A DNA stretch of 58,304 nucleotides, from contig UQSV01000002.1 in NCBI GenBank assembly GCA_900543875.1, positions 1-58,304 of the forward strand. Direction: 5' to 3'. A program made the translations under genes and the position numbers. Below are positions 19,690 to 27,930 of the stretch, piece by piece (positions within the stretch are counted from its first letter, which is position 1; each line of letters starts with the position of its first letter). The stretch is from an uncultured Coriobacteriaceae bacterium. GTDB taxonomy: Bacteria > Actinomycetota > Coriobacteriia > Coriobacteriales > Atopobiaceae. The notes beneath the pieces are model-generated. The model saw only the letters and a program-made list of their open reading frames with translations, did no database searches and was not told the DNA's origin.

Positions 19690-20266
19690 AGCCCTTGAGC
19701 AGGCCGGTCTTGGCCAGGCCGTCGCCGATGGCCTTGGACAGGAAGCCGCAGAACACGACGGAGCTCACGAGGCGTACCACGAAGAACATGACGAGCACGG
19801 GAATCGAGAGCAGGCCGTAGCCCGAGCGGATGAAGCTCCACACGAAGCTGATGACGGTGCAGAAGACGGCGGCGAGCATCATGTCCTTGGTCTTGAAGCT
19901 CTTGTAGCGGCCCAGGGCAAAGGCAAGCTCGGCGCCGGCGCCCTGCACGAGGCCGGTCACGATGACCATGGGGCCGTACATGTTGCCAAGCAGTACCTCG
20001 ATGAGCGCGGCGATGACCTCGGACACGAGGGCCACGCCCGGGCGCTGGATGATGTAGGCGGCAAGCGTCGAGACCATGAACCAGATGCCAAAGACGATCT
20101 CGTTGCCCATGGGGCCGATTCCCATCGGCGTGAACGCGGCGACCATCGCGGCGGCGGCGTACACCGCGATGAGGTAGACCACGCCAAAGACGATGCAGAG
20201 CATCGCCACGAAGATGATCTCCTGAAGCTTCCAGCCGCCCTTGGCGCTGTCCTTCTCGTTAGCCAT
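19664..20266 (-). CDS. ykoE: ECF S component YkoE (thiamin/hydroxymethylpyrimidine)
   Basis: A 200-aa membrane protein with about six hydrophobic segments. ATG at 20266 follows GAGGGG. WKLQEIIFVAMLCIVFGVVY at the start and EIVFGIWFMVSTLAAYIIQRPG in the middle match the YkoE family. It binds the vitamin precursor outside the cell and hands it over when coupled to YkoC/YkoD. The operon order F-E-D-C and the upstream TPP riboswitch support hydroxymethylpyrimidine or thiamin as substrate. Confidence 0.9.
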   Translation of the reverse strand: MANEKDSAKGGWKLQEIIFVAMLCIVFGVVYLIAVYAAAAMVAAFTPMGIGPMGNEIVFGIWFMVSTLAAYIIQRPGVALVSEVIAALIEVLLGNMYGPMVIVTGLVQGAGAELAFALGRYKSFKTKDMMLAAVFCTVISFVWSFIRSGYGLLSIPVLVMFFVVRLVSSVVFCGFLSKAIGDGLAKTGLLKGYALGRNRA

Positions 20267-20412
20267 TGCTATCCCCTCTCGCCCGGCTCGCGGGCATCGT
20301 GTTGGCCCGCACCCCGCGGGCCCGTAACGCTGGTCTTTTGCGCATCCCTCGCGGTGCGCGGTGGATGCGCGCACGGTTGCACGGCCGCCATGGACGGCGG
20401 CACCGCGCGGTC

Positions 20413-21063
20413 CTACTCGGCGGACTCGTCCGTCGGGCTGTTGACGTTGATGGTGAAGTGCAGCACGTAGTGGTGGACGCTCTCGGTGTCCTCCATGAGC
20501 TGGCAGACGTCCTGCAGGTAGGCAAAGATGTCACGGATCGATCCCTCGATGCGCGTGGCATAGTGGATCGTGGTGGGGTTGAGGCCGCGGTCCTCGGCCA
20601 TGCGCCAGACGGCCGCGATGTCGTCGATGTAGTCGCCCACGCCCATGGGATAGAGGGCGAGCTTGCACAGGGCCGGCTGGGTGGCCGCCTCGACCAGCGC
20701 GTGGTTGGGGGCCTCGCCCTCGACGCTCAGGACCGAGTCGCCCGAGACGTCGCCGGGGCAGCCCTTGGAGACCTGGCCCTCGAGCGCCATGTGGACGTTC
20801 TCGGTCCAGGCACTTGCGAACAGGCCCGCCACGGCGTCCATGACGTAGGGCAGCTTGCCGCGGTAGACGGTAGAGAGGGCATCGGACTCGCTCCAAACGG
20901 CCGAGGTGTCGACGCGGCCGAGGGCGCCCAGGATGATGTCGACGAAGTTGTCGCACATGGGGTAGAGCGAGAAGCGGCAGCCAGAGATGGGCAGGCTGGT
21001 GCCGCGGCCGGCCCAAGGAAGATCGGGGCGGTTGCAGCCCTCGCAGCAGGATTCGTCGGACAT
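20413..21063 (-). CDS. ykoF: thiamin/HMP-binding protein YkoF
   Basis: A 216-aa soluble protein. YkoF has two ferredoxin-like (ACT-type) repeats, and both can be seen here: ISGCRFSLYPMCDNFVDIILGAL (~26-48) and CKLALYPMGVGDYIDDI (~131-147), each followed by HxA-like strands. An N-terminal CCEGC segment is extra and could bind metal. No signal peptide is seen. First gene of ykoFEDC, under the TPP riboswitch. In B. subtilis YkoF binds thiamin and probably HMP. Confidence 0.9.
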   Translation of the reverse strand: MSDESCCEGCNRPDLPWAGRGTSLPISGCRFSLYPMCDNFVDIILGALGRVDTSAVWSESDALSTVYRGKLPYVMDAVAGLFASAWTENVHMALEGQVSKGCPGDVSGDSVLSVEGEAPNHALVEAATQPALCKLALYPMGVGDYIDDIAAVWRMAEDRGLNPTTIHYATRIEGSIRDIFAYLQDVCQLMEDTESVHHYVLHFTINVNSPTDESAE

Positions 21064-21194
21064 GGTTTCCTCTCCCTATGAGTTGCGTTTTCGCAGGTGG
21101 CAGGCGCGGGCTCGGTAGAGAGGATGAATCTGCAAGGTGGGACCGGTGGCCAACGGCACACGGCCGTGGCACGAGAAAAGCCGCCGTAAAGCGG

Positions 21195-21275
21195 AGAGCT
21201 TCCCTACGCTGGTCCTAACCAGGTCAGGTTCAAGGGGTTGGAAATCCTCTCAGCTCTTGCGAGCACCCCCAGCTG
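21195..21275 (-). ncRNA. TPP riboswitch (THI element)
   Basis: Read on the minus strand the conserved blocks occur in order: GGGGTGCTC, GCTGAGAGG, ACCCCTTGAACCTGACCTGG and CCAGCGTAGGGAAG. It ends about 130 nt before ykoF. A short hairpin CCGC-TTTACG-GCGG then CTTTTCT (21176-21190) lies just downstream and could be a weak terminator or a ribosome-binding-site sequestering element. TPP binding should switch off ykoFEDC. Confidence 0.97.
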
Positions 21276-21383
21276 TGTTGCGCAAGCCTTTGTTCGCGCA
21301 ACGGCATTGGATTATACGGCGAGCGGTTGCCACGTCAAGTGTCGTTGTTGGCGGCAGGGCATTGGGGAAGCCCCTGATTCGAA

Positions 21384-21520
21384 AAACCCATCAAATAGGT
21401 AACCTACGAAGGGCTCTTCGAGTAGAGCGACCCTCATGGCGATAAAATCCCAGTTGGCCAATGGGCCGGCAGACGACCTACTTGGCACGCGCGCCAGAGG
21501 TTACCTATTTGACGTGTTTT
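21384..21520 (+). repeat. ~137-bp inverted-repeat element, copy 1
   Basis: Terminal arms contain TCAAATAGGTAACCT (21391-21405) and AGGTTACCTATTTGA (21498-21512). The interior carries the family core CGAGTAGAGCGACC and GATAAAATCCCAGTTGGC, at nearly the same offsets as in copies at 37628, 37881, 43416 and 43608. The arms differ from those copies while the core is shared. The remainder of 21276-21807 shows no gene; GTTGCGC/GCGCAAC (21277-21302) is another small palindrome. Confidence 0.75.
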
Positions 21521-21807
21521 TTGGCAGACTGATGCCCCCTCGCAGGTCGGACCCGGCAAATAATCCCATCAGTTGTGTAGCCAAATCGGTGGTTGCCAAA
21601 GTAGAGAACTTCCCAAACCGGCAAACCCCAGTTGGGCAACGGACGACCGGGCCGACTACCCAGCCCGCCGCCCCGTCACTACCCAAACGTTTACGCAACG
21701 GCCGCGCCCGCTTGTGCAACACTAATGCGCAAGGAAAACCGCAACCAACGCCGCGGCGCTCCCCGGCCGCGACCGCGCCCCTGCGCGCGCCCACAGGAGG
21801 GATGAAC

Positions 21808-22887
21808 ATGTTTAGAATCGGCCTGCTCACGAGCGGCGGCGACTGCCAGGCTCTCAACGCCACGATGCGCGGCATCGTCAAGACCATCCTCAAGAACTCA
21901 AAGGACAAGGTCGAGATCTTCGGCTTCGAGGACGGCTACCAGGGCCTCATCTACGGCCGCTACCGTCAGATGAAGTGGAAGGACTTCTCGGGCATCCTCA
22001 CGCAGGGCGGCACCATCCTGGGCACCTCGCGCACCCCGTTCAAGCTGCTCGACGCCCCCGAGGCCGACGGCGTCGAGAAGGTCCCGGCGATGATCGCCAC
22101 CTACCGCAAGCTCAAGCTCGACGTGTTGTTCGTACTGGGCGGTAACGGCTCGACCAAGACGGCCAACCGTCTGCGCGAGGAGGGCCTCAACGTCATCGCA
22201 CTGCCCAAGACCATCGACAACGACACCTGGGGCACCGACATGACGTTTGGCTTCCCCAGCGCCATCGATATCGCCACCAAGTGCATCGACGACATCCACA
22301 CCACGGCCAACAGCCACCGTCGCGTCTTCGTCATCGAGATTATGGGCCACAAGGTGGGCTGGATTCCGCTGTACGCGGGCATCGCCGGTGGCGCGGACGT
22401 CATCCTCATCCCCGAGATTCCCTACAGCATGGACAACGTGGTCGCCGCGATCGAGCGGCGCGAGAAGGACGGCGGGCGCTTCGCGATCGTCGTGGTGGCC
22501 GAGGGCGCCATCTCGCGCGAGGAGGCGGCCATGAAGAAGAAGGACTACAAGAAGAAGGTGGCCGCGAGGGTGCAGCCTTCCGTTGCCTACGACATCGCCG
22601 AGGAGATTGCCCAGCGCACCGACCGCGAGATTCGCGTGGCGGTGCCGGGCCACACCCAGCGCGGTGGCGAGCCGAGCGCCCAGGACCGAATCTTTGCCAC
22701 CCAGTGCGGCGTCGAGGCCGCGCGCGGCGCGCTCGCGGGGGAGTTTGGCTACATGATTGCCCAGCGTGACGGCCACATGGCGCGCGTCCCGCTCGAGCGG
22801 GTGGCCGGCAAGCTCAAGTACGTCGACCCCAACTGCGAGCTCATCCGGGAGGCCAAGCTCCTGGGCATCTCCTTCGGCGACGAGTAG
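21808..22887 (+). CDS. pfkA: 6-phosphofructokinase (PfkA family)
   Basis: A 359-aa glycolytic kinase converting fructose 6-phosphate to the 1,6-bisphosphate. I chose ATG 21808 (GGAGG at 7 nt); the ATG 6 nt earlier is too close to the ribosome-binding site. Motifs are LLTSGGDCQALNATMRG, LGGNGSTKTA, the catalytic PKTIDND, MGHKVGWIPL and GHTQRGGEPSAQDR. GGDC-x-x-LN is the form seen in actinobacterial and mixed-type PFKs. The phosphoryl-donor loop reads GGNGS, where ATP enzymes have GGDGS and PPi enzymes GGDD, so donor choice is not settled, though ATP is favoured. Confidence 0.93.
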   Translation: MFRIGLLTSGGDCQALNATMRGIVKTILKNSKDKVEIFGFEDGYQGLIYGRYRQMKWKDFSGILTQGGTILGTSRTPFKLLDAPEADGVEKVPAMIATYRKLKLDVLFVLGGNGSTKTANRLREEGLNVIALPKTIDNDTWGTDMTFGFPSAIDIATKCIDDIHTTANSHRRVFVIEIMGHKVGWIPLYAGIAGGADVILIPEIPYSMDNVVAAIERREKDGGRFAIVVVAEGAISREEAAMKKKDYKKKVAARVQPSVAYDIAEEIAQRTDREIRVAVPGHTQRGGEPSAQDRIFATQCGVEAARGALAGEFGYMIAQRDGHMARVPLERVAGKLKYVDPNCELIREAKLLGISFGDE

Positions 22888-22988
22888 GCCGAGAGGGAGG
22901 TCAGGCGGCGCCCCAATGGCCCAGCCGAGAACGGCGCCGGGCGACACCCGAACGACTTGGCCGAGAAAATCTGCAGGCACCAACCCAT

Positions 22989-23031
22989 GCCCGCGATGAC
23001 ACGCGCAAGCGCCGCCATCGCGGGCTTTTTT
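22989..23031 (+). terminator. intrinsic terminator of pfkA
   Basis: A perfect 10-bp stem GCCCGCGATG/CATCGCGGGC (22989-22998 with 23016-23025) followed by TTTTTT, 100 bp past the pfkA stop. Confidence 0.92.
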
Positions 23032-23086
23032 GAGAGACGCATCCCGTACAATTTAATAAAGGACAGCCGCCAGCGGGGAGGCGACC

Positions 23087-23215
23087 ATGAGCGAGACGAC
23101 CGTTCAGTTCATGTGGTTCATCGTCATCACGTTGGTGGCAACGCTGTTGCAGATCGCCCTGTTCCTGGGCGTCGTTGCCCTGGTCGTCCTCATCGTCAAG
23201 AAGCTGTGGAAGTAG
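23087..23215 (+). CDS. 42-aa single-pass membrane peptide
   Basis: ATG at 23087 follows GGGGAGG by 5 nt. TACAAT (23046-23051) makes a good -10, so it has its own promoter directly after the pfkA terminator. The peptide is MSETTVQF, then a ~25-residue hydrophobic helix, then KKLWK, giving an N-out/C-in topology by the positive-inside rule. The function is unknown. The strong ribosome-binding site, promoter and clean topology argue that it is real despite its size. Confidence 0.65.
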   Translation: MSETTVQFMWFIVITLVATLLQIALFLGVVALVVLIVKKLWK

Positions 23216-23352
23216 CTGACAGGCCGCGAGTCCGCGCGGCGTACCCGCCCGGCCCGTCAGCATCGCACCGGCCTACCTGGACCGCCGGCATCGTACCGGC
23301 TCGAACCGGCCCGCCGGCATCGCGCCCCACCTCACTCCCGCACCCATCCAAC

Positions 23353-23396
23353 CAAAAAGGCGTCCCGCCGCCGAACACCGTCGGCAGCGGGACGCC
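23353..23396 (-). terminator. intrinsic terminator of the M18 aminopeptidase gene
   Basis: A 16-bp stem (23359-23374 with 23381-23396, one mismatch) followed on the minus strand by TTTTT. 23216-23350 between the 42-aa gene and this site holds only imperfect CCGGCATCG-type repeats. Confidence 0.9.
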
Positions 23397-23422
23397 CGCG
23401 CGTCAATCCAAATTAGCAGCCA

Positions 23423-24778
23423 CTACGCCAGCGTGGCGCCATCGGCACCGTCGATGCGGACGTCGGCGTCGTAGAACGCCTTCACCGCCGCGATCGCCAG
23501 GGCCACGTCGCGCGTGCCGCCCGTCTCATAGCTCGAGTGCATGGCCAGCTGCGGCAGGCCCACGTCAACGGCGTGCATGCTGACCTGCGTGTTCGACAGG
23601 TTGCCCAGCGTGGAGCCGCCCGCCATGTCGCTGCGGTTGGCAAACACCTGCACGGGCACGCCGGCGTCTGTGCACACCGCCGCGAAGACCGCGCGCGAGA
23701 AGGCGTCGGTGCAGTACTTCTGGTTCGCGGCCTCCTTCACCACGATGCCACCGTTCAGCACGCAGCGGTTGAGGGCGTCGGACTTGTCGGACTGGTTGGG
23801 GTGCACGGCGTGCGCGTTGTCGCAGCTCACGAGCATCGAGCCGGCAATGGCGCGGCGCAGGGCCTCCTCGTCCTTGCCCAGCGCCGCGTTGATGCGACCC
23901 AGGGTGTCGGCGAGCAGGGTCGACATCGCGCCCTGCTTGGTGTTGGAGCCAACCTCCTCGTTGTCAAAGCAGCAGTAGACGCTCACGTCGCGCTGGTTGT
24001 CGCTCGCGAGGAGCGCCTTGAGCGAGGTAAACGCGCAGGCCAGATCGTCGAGCTTGGGCGAGGACACAAACTCGCTCGCCGCGCCCCACACGCAGGCGCG
24101 CTGGCGGTTCACGAGGAACAGGTCGCGCGCCACGATCTGCTCGGGCGCAATGTCCAGGGCCTCGGCCACCAGGGCGTCAACGGTGCCCACCGTGCAGTCG
24201 CCGGCCGACATGATGGGGCACAGGTCGCTCGCGCGGTTGGGCGAGAACTTCTCGTTCATGGCGCGGTTCATGTGGATGGCGAGGCTCGGGATGAGCGCCA
24301 CGTCGCGGTCGAGCGACACGAGGTGGCTCTCGATGCGCGCGCCGTCGCGTACGAGCACGCGACCGGCCAGCGACAGCGGCTTGTCGAACCAGGTGTAGTC
24401 GATCATGCCGCCGTAGGCCTCGGTGTCGAGGCGCAGGTAGGAGCTGGGGCCGTCGAGCTCGCAGGCCGTCTTGAGCTTGAACGTGGGCGAGTCGGAGTGC
24501 GAGGCGGCAAGCTGGAAGTGGTACGAGCTGGCCTCGTCGTTGAGTTTCTCGCCCACCTTCCAGGCGATGACGCTCGAGTTGTTGCGGCAGGTGTAGTACG
24601 AGCCGCCGGGACGCACCTCCCAAGCCGCGGTCTCGGGCAGGTAGGTGAAGCCCGCCTCGTCGAGATAGGTGCGGATGGTCGCCGCCGTGTGGAACATGCT
24701 CGGGCTCTTCTGGATGAAATCGATGAGCTCCTCGGCAAGCGCCACGTCGGCCGCGGAGGTCTTGCTGGTGTTGGCCAT
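23423..24778 (-). CDS. apeB: M18 family aminopeptidase
   Basis: A 451-aa cytosolic metallo-aminopeptidase. M18 motifs in order are AASHSDSPTFKLK (metal ligands His and Asp), the central FDNEEVGSNTKQGA with the catalytic Glu and bridging ligand, CDNAHAVHPN, and HSSYETGGTRD near the C-terminus. It releases N-terminal residues from peptides with two divalent metals, usually as a large tetrahedral complex. It reads away from the divergent dehydrogenase at 24920. The family name is certain; assignment to the ApeA or ApeB branch is not. Confidence 0.9.
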   Translation of the reverse strand: MANTSKTSAADVALAEELIDFIQKSPSMFHTAATIRTYLDEAGFTYLPETAAWEVRPGGSYYTCRNNSSVIAWKVGEKLNDEASSYHFQLAASHSDSPTFKLKTACELDGPSSYLRLDTEAYGGMIDYTWFDKPLSLAGRVLVRDGARIESHLVSLDRDVALIPSLAIHMNRAMNEKFSPNRASDLCPIMSAGDCTVGTVDALVAEALDIAPEQIVARDLFLVNRQRACVWGAASEFVSSPKLDDLACAFTSLKALLASDNQRDVSVYCCFDNEEVGSNTKQGAMSTLLADTLGRINAALGKDEEALRRAIAGSMLVSCDNAHAVHPNQSDKSDALNRCVLNGGIVVKEAANQKYCTDAFSRAVFAAVCTDAGVPVQVFANRSDMAGGSTLGNLSNTQVSMHAVDVGLPQLAMHSSYETGGTRDVALAIAAVKAFYDADVRIDGADGATLA

Positions 24779-24919
24779 GGTTTTCCCTTCCTTGGGTTAT
24801 TGCCTCGTCCAGTCTATAGCACCCGTGATGCCGCAGCCGAGAAGGACGCGGGCGAACGGGGCGTCTCCCCCACCCCGCGCCGTACAATGGCGGCGAAGAA
24901 TCGACGAGAGGAGACCCGC

Positions 24920-25891
24920 GTGACCGCATCGAACCCACTCAACGTCCTCGTGCTGCTGCCGCTTACGGACGAGCAGCGCGCTCGCTTCGAGGCCGGCGCG
25001 CCCCACGCCCGCTACACCTACGTGACGCCCACAAGCCCGCTGGACGTGGGCGCGCCCTCGGCCGAGCAGGTAGCCGAGGCCAACGTCATCGTGGGCAACG
25101 TCTCGCCCGCACTGCTTGGCCACGCCGCCAACCTCAGGCTGCTGCAGCTCAACTCGGCCGGCTACGACAACTACATCTCCGCAGGTACCGTGCCCGCCGC
25201 AGCCGCGCTTGCCTGTGCCGTTGGCGCCTATGGCCAGGCGGTCTCCGAGCAACTCTTTGCCATGACGCTCTCGCTCATGAAGCGCCTCCCCGCCTACCAG
25301 GACTGCCAGCGCAAGCACAACTGGGCAGACCTGGGGCCGGTCACGACCTTTGGCGGGGCGCGCGTGCTCGTGCTGGGCACGGGAGACATTGGCGGCCACT
25401 TCGCGCGCCTGTGCGCCGGCATGGGCGCCACCGTCGTGGGCGCCAACCGCCACGGTGGCGAGGCCCCGGCGGGCTTCAGCCGCGTCGTGACGATGGACGC
25501 GCTGGCCGCTGAGCTTGCGGAGGCAGACGTCGTAGCGTCGTTTCTCCCCAGCACGCCGGCCACCCGCGGCCTTGCGAACGAGAAGTTCTTCTCGGTATGC
25601 AAGCCGGGCGCCTACTTTGCTAACGGCGGGCGCGGCGACCTCGTGGTGGCAGACGCCCTCGTGGCCGCGCTCGAGAGCGAAAGGCTCGCCGGAGCCGCGC
25701 TCGACGTCACGGCGCCCGAGCCCCTGCCGGCCGACCACCTCTTCTGGGACACCAAGAACCTGCTGCTCACGCCCCATGTCTCGGGCGGCTTCCACATGGC
25801 CTGCGTGCTCGACAACATCGTGGGCATCGCGGCCGAGAACCTCGCCCACCTCGCGGCCGGCGAGCCCATCCGCAACTTCGTGCGGCACTAG
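24920..25891 (+). CDS. D-isomer-specific 2-hydroxyacid dehydrogenase
   Basis: A 323-aa NAD(P)-linked oxidoreductase. GTG at 24920 follows GAGGAG by 6 nt. The Rossmann motif is VLVLGTGDIGGHFARL (residues ~145-160). The substrate-side NSAGYD precedes it. The usual catalytic Arg is in NGGRGDLV and the acid in ALDVTAPEPLP. The catalytic His is seen in TPHVSGG. Family members reduce glyoxylate, hydroxypyruvate or 2-oxo acids; the substrate cannot be told here. It is divergent from the aminopeptidase and stands alone. Confidence 0.88.
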   Translation: MTASNPLNVLVLLPLTDEQRARFEAGAPHARYTYVTPTSPLDVGAPSAEQVAEANVIVGNVSPALLGHAANLRLLQLNSAGYDNYISAGTVPAAAALACAVGAYGQAVSEQLFAMTLSLMKRLPAYQDCQRKHNWADLGPVTTFGGARVLVLGTGDIGGHFARLCAGMGATVVGANRHGGEAPAGFSRVVTMDALAAELAEADVVASFLPSTPATRGLANEKFFSVCKPGAYFANGGRGDLVVADALVAALESERLAGAALDVTAPEPLPADHLFWDTKNLLLTPHVSGGFHMACVLDNIVGIAAENLAHLAAGEPIRNFVRH

Positions 25892-25986
25892 GGCAAGACG
25901 GGCAGGGCGGCAAGGCGCGCTCACTCCCCAGCCACCCCCGCGCCCACGCGCCACGACCGCCGGCCGCCCCCTCTTTTTCAGAAAAG

Positions 25987-26015
25987 GTGACAAAGGGCTC
26001 TGGCCCCTTTGTCAC
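25987..26015. repeat. hairpin GTGACAAAGGG/CCCTTTGTCAC
   Basis: A perfect 11-bp stem, 7-nt loop CTCTGGC, about 95 bp past the dehydrogenase stop. It is a second copy of the hairpin at 10293-10321 with one changed base pair (C-G to A-T), so pairing is conserved. Confidence 0.75.
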
Positions 26016-26136
26016 GCGCGCCGCTCACTCCCCAAATTCTGCGCCCGCACGAGCCCGCCACAACTTAAGCGGGTAAGTGTGCCAATCTATAAGGTCACGA
26101 ACGCGCGCGACACCAGGCAGCAACTAAGGAGGGCAC

Positions 26137-27927
26137 ATGTATCTTGAGGGCATCGACTCCCCCGCCGACGTGCGGGCGTTGCCCCGCGAGGCCATGCCCG
26201 CCCTCTGCGCCGAGATTCGCCACGCCATCATCGACAGCTGCGCCAAGATTGGTGGCCACCTCGGCCCCAACCTTGGCATCGTCGAGCTCACGGTGGCGCT
26301 CCACCGCGTGTTCGACTCCCCCACTGACAAGCTCGTCTTCGACGTCTCGCACCAGACCTACGCCCACAAGATGCTCACCGGCCGCGCATGGAACTACCTC
26401 GACCCCAAGCGCATGGGCACCCTCTCGGGCTTCGCGAGCCCGGTCGAGAGCGAGCACGACCACTTCTCGATGGGCCACACCTCCACCTCGGTGAGCCTCG
26501 CGGTGGGCCTCGCCCGCGCTCGCGACCTCGCCGGCCAGAGCCACGACGTCGTTGCCGTGATTGGCGACGGATCGCTCTCGGGCGGCCTCGCCTTCGAGGG
26601 CCTCGACGACGCGGCGACGCTCGCCAGCGGCCTCGTCATCGTGGTGAATGACAACGAATGGTCGATCTGTCCCAACCATGGCGGCCTGTACGCGAGCCTC
26701 GCCCACCTGCGCGAGACGGGCGGCACCGCGACCGACAACCCCTTCCGCGCGCTGGGCCTCGACTACCACTATGTCGAGAACGGCAACGACGAGGCTGCCG
26801 TCGAGGCGGCATTGCGGCAGGTAAAGGGCTGCGCGCACCCCATCGTGGTGCACGTGCACACCCGCAAGGGCCTGGGCTTTGCGCCCGCCGAGGCCAACGA
26901 GGAGAGCTGGCACCACGTGGGTCCCTTTAACCCCGAGACGGGCGCCAAGCTGGGCGGTGGGCGCGCAAGCGGCGGCATCGTCGAAGCGCCGCCCGCCACC
27001 TACGCCGACCTCACGGGCGAGTACCTGCTGGGCCGCATGCGCACCGACCGCGACCTCGTTGCCGTCTCGAGCGCCACGCCCTACATGATGGGCTTCACGG
27101 CAGACCGCCGCGATGCCGCTGGCCAGCAGTTTGTTGACGTTGGCATTGCCGAGGAGCACGCGGCCACGCTCTGCGCGGGCCTCGCCGCTGGCGGCGCGCA
27201 CCCCGTCTGGGGCGTCTACGGCACGTTTCTGCAACGCGCCTACGACCAGCTGTGGCACGACATCTGCCTCAACGCCTCGCCCGCCACGATCCTTGTGTTT
27301 GGCTCGAGCGCCTTTGGCACGACCGATGCCACTCACCTGGGCTTTTATGACATCGCGATGCTGGGCGACATGCCAGGCCTCACCTACCTGGCGCCCACCT
27401 GCCGCGAGGAGTACCTCGCCATGCTCGACTGGGCCTGCGGCTACGAGGGCGGCCCGGTCGCCATTCGCGTGCCAGGCGCGGGCGTCGTGAGCCGCGCCGA
27501 CGTTGCGCTGCCGACCAACGGCTTTGCCGCCGCCGAGCCCGAGATCGTGCGCGAGGGGTCAGGAGAGGTGGCACTTCTCGCCCTCGGTGCCACGATGCCG
27601 CTGGGTCAGCAGGTGGTCGAGCGCCTTGCCGCCACGGGCATCGACGTCACCCTGGTGAACCCGCGCTACGCCTGCGGGATCGACCGCGACTGGGTGGTGC
27701 GCCTGGGATGCACCGCGCGCCTCGTCGCAACGCTCGAGGACGGCGTGCTCGACGGCGGGTTTGGCAGTCGCATCGCCTGCCTGCTGGGTGCAGACGGCAC
27801 GCGCGTGCGCTGCTTTGGCCTGCCCCATGGCTTCCCCGACCGCTACGAACCCGCGGAGCTTCTCGCCGCATGCGGCATGACCTGCGATAACATCGTGAGA
27901 GAGATTACCGAGCTACTAGAGGGATAG
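26137..27927 (+). CDS. Dxs-like (1-deoxy-D-xylulose-5-phosphate synthase family) protein
   Basis: A 596-aa ThDP enzyme, somewhat shorter than usual Dxs (~620). ATG follows GGAGG. The Dxs layout is clear: GGHLGPNLGIVELTVALH, the FDVSHQTYAHKMLTGR loop, ThDP motif GDGSLSGGLAFEGLDDA ending VNDNEWSI, then the transketolase pyrimidine domain with VGIAEEHAATLCAGL (catalytic Glu kept) and GTFLQRAYDQLWHD, and the C-terminal domain. Departures from canonical Dxs are SHQ for GHQ, AEEH for AEQH, GTTDATHLG for the DGxTHQG loop, and no DR pair before it. It may be the housekeeping enzyme or a diverged paralog with another sugar substrate. The next gene follows after 3 nt. Confidence 0.78.
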   Translation: MYLEGIDSPADVRALPREAMPALCAEIRHAIIDSCAKIGGHLGPNLGIVELTVALHRVFDSPTDKLVFDVSHQTYAHKMLTGRAWNYLDPKRMGTLSGFASPVESEHDHFSMGHTSTSVSLAVGLARARDLAGQSHDVVAVIGDGSLSGGLAFEGLDDAATLASGLVIVVNDNEWSICPNHGGLYASLAHLRETGGTATDNPFRALGLDYHYVENGNDEAAVEAALRQVKGCAHPIVVHVHTRKGLGFAPAEANEESWHHVGPFNPETGAKLGGGRASGGIVEAPPATYADLTGEYLLGRMRTDRDLVAVSSATPYMMGFTADRRDAAGQQFVDVGIAEEHAATLCAGLAAGGAHPVWGVYGTFLQRAYDQLWHDICLNASPATILVFGSSAFGTTDATHLGFYDIAMLGDMPGLTYLAPTCREEYLAMLDWACGYEGGPVAIRVPGAGVVSRADVALPTNGFAAAEPEIVREGSGEVALLALGATMPLGQQVVERLAATGIDVTLVNPRYACGIDRDWVVRLGCTARLVATLEDGVLDGGFGSRIACLLGADGTRVRCFGLPHGFPDRYEPAELLAACGMTCDNIVREITELLEG

Positions 27928-27930
27928 CCC

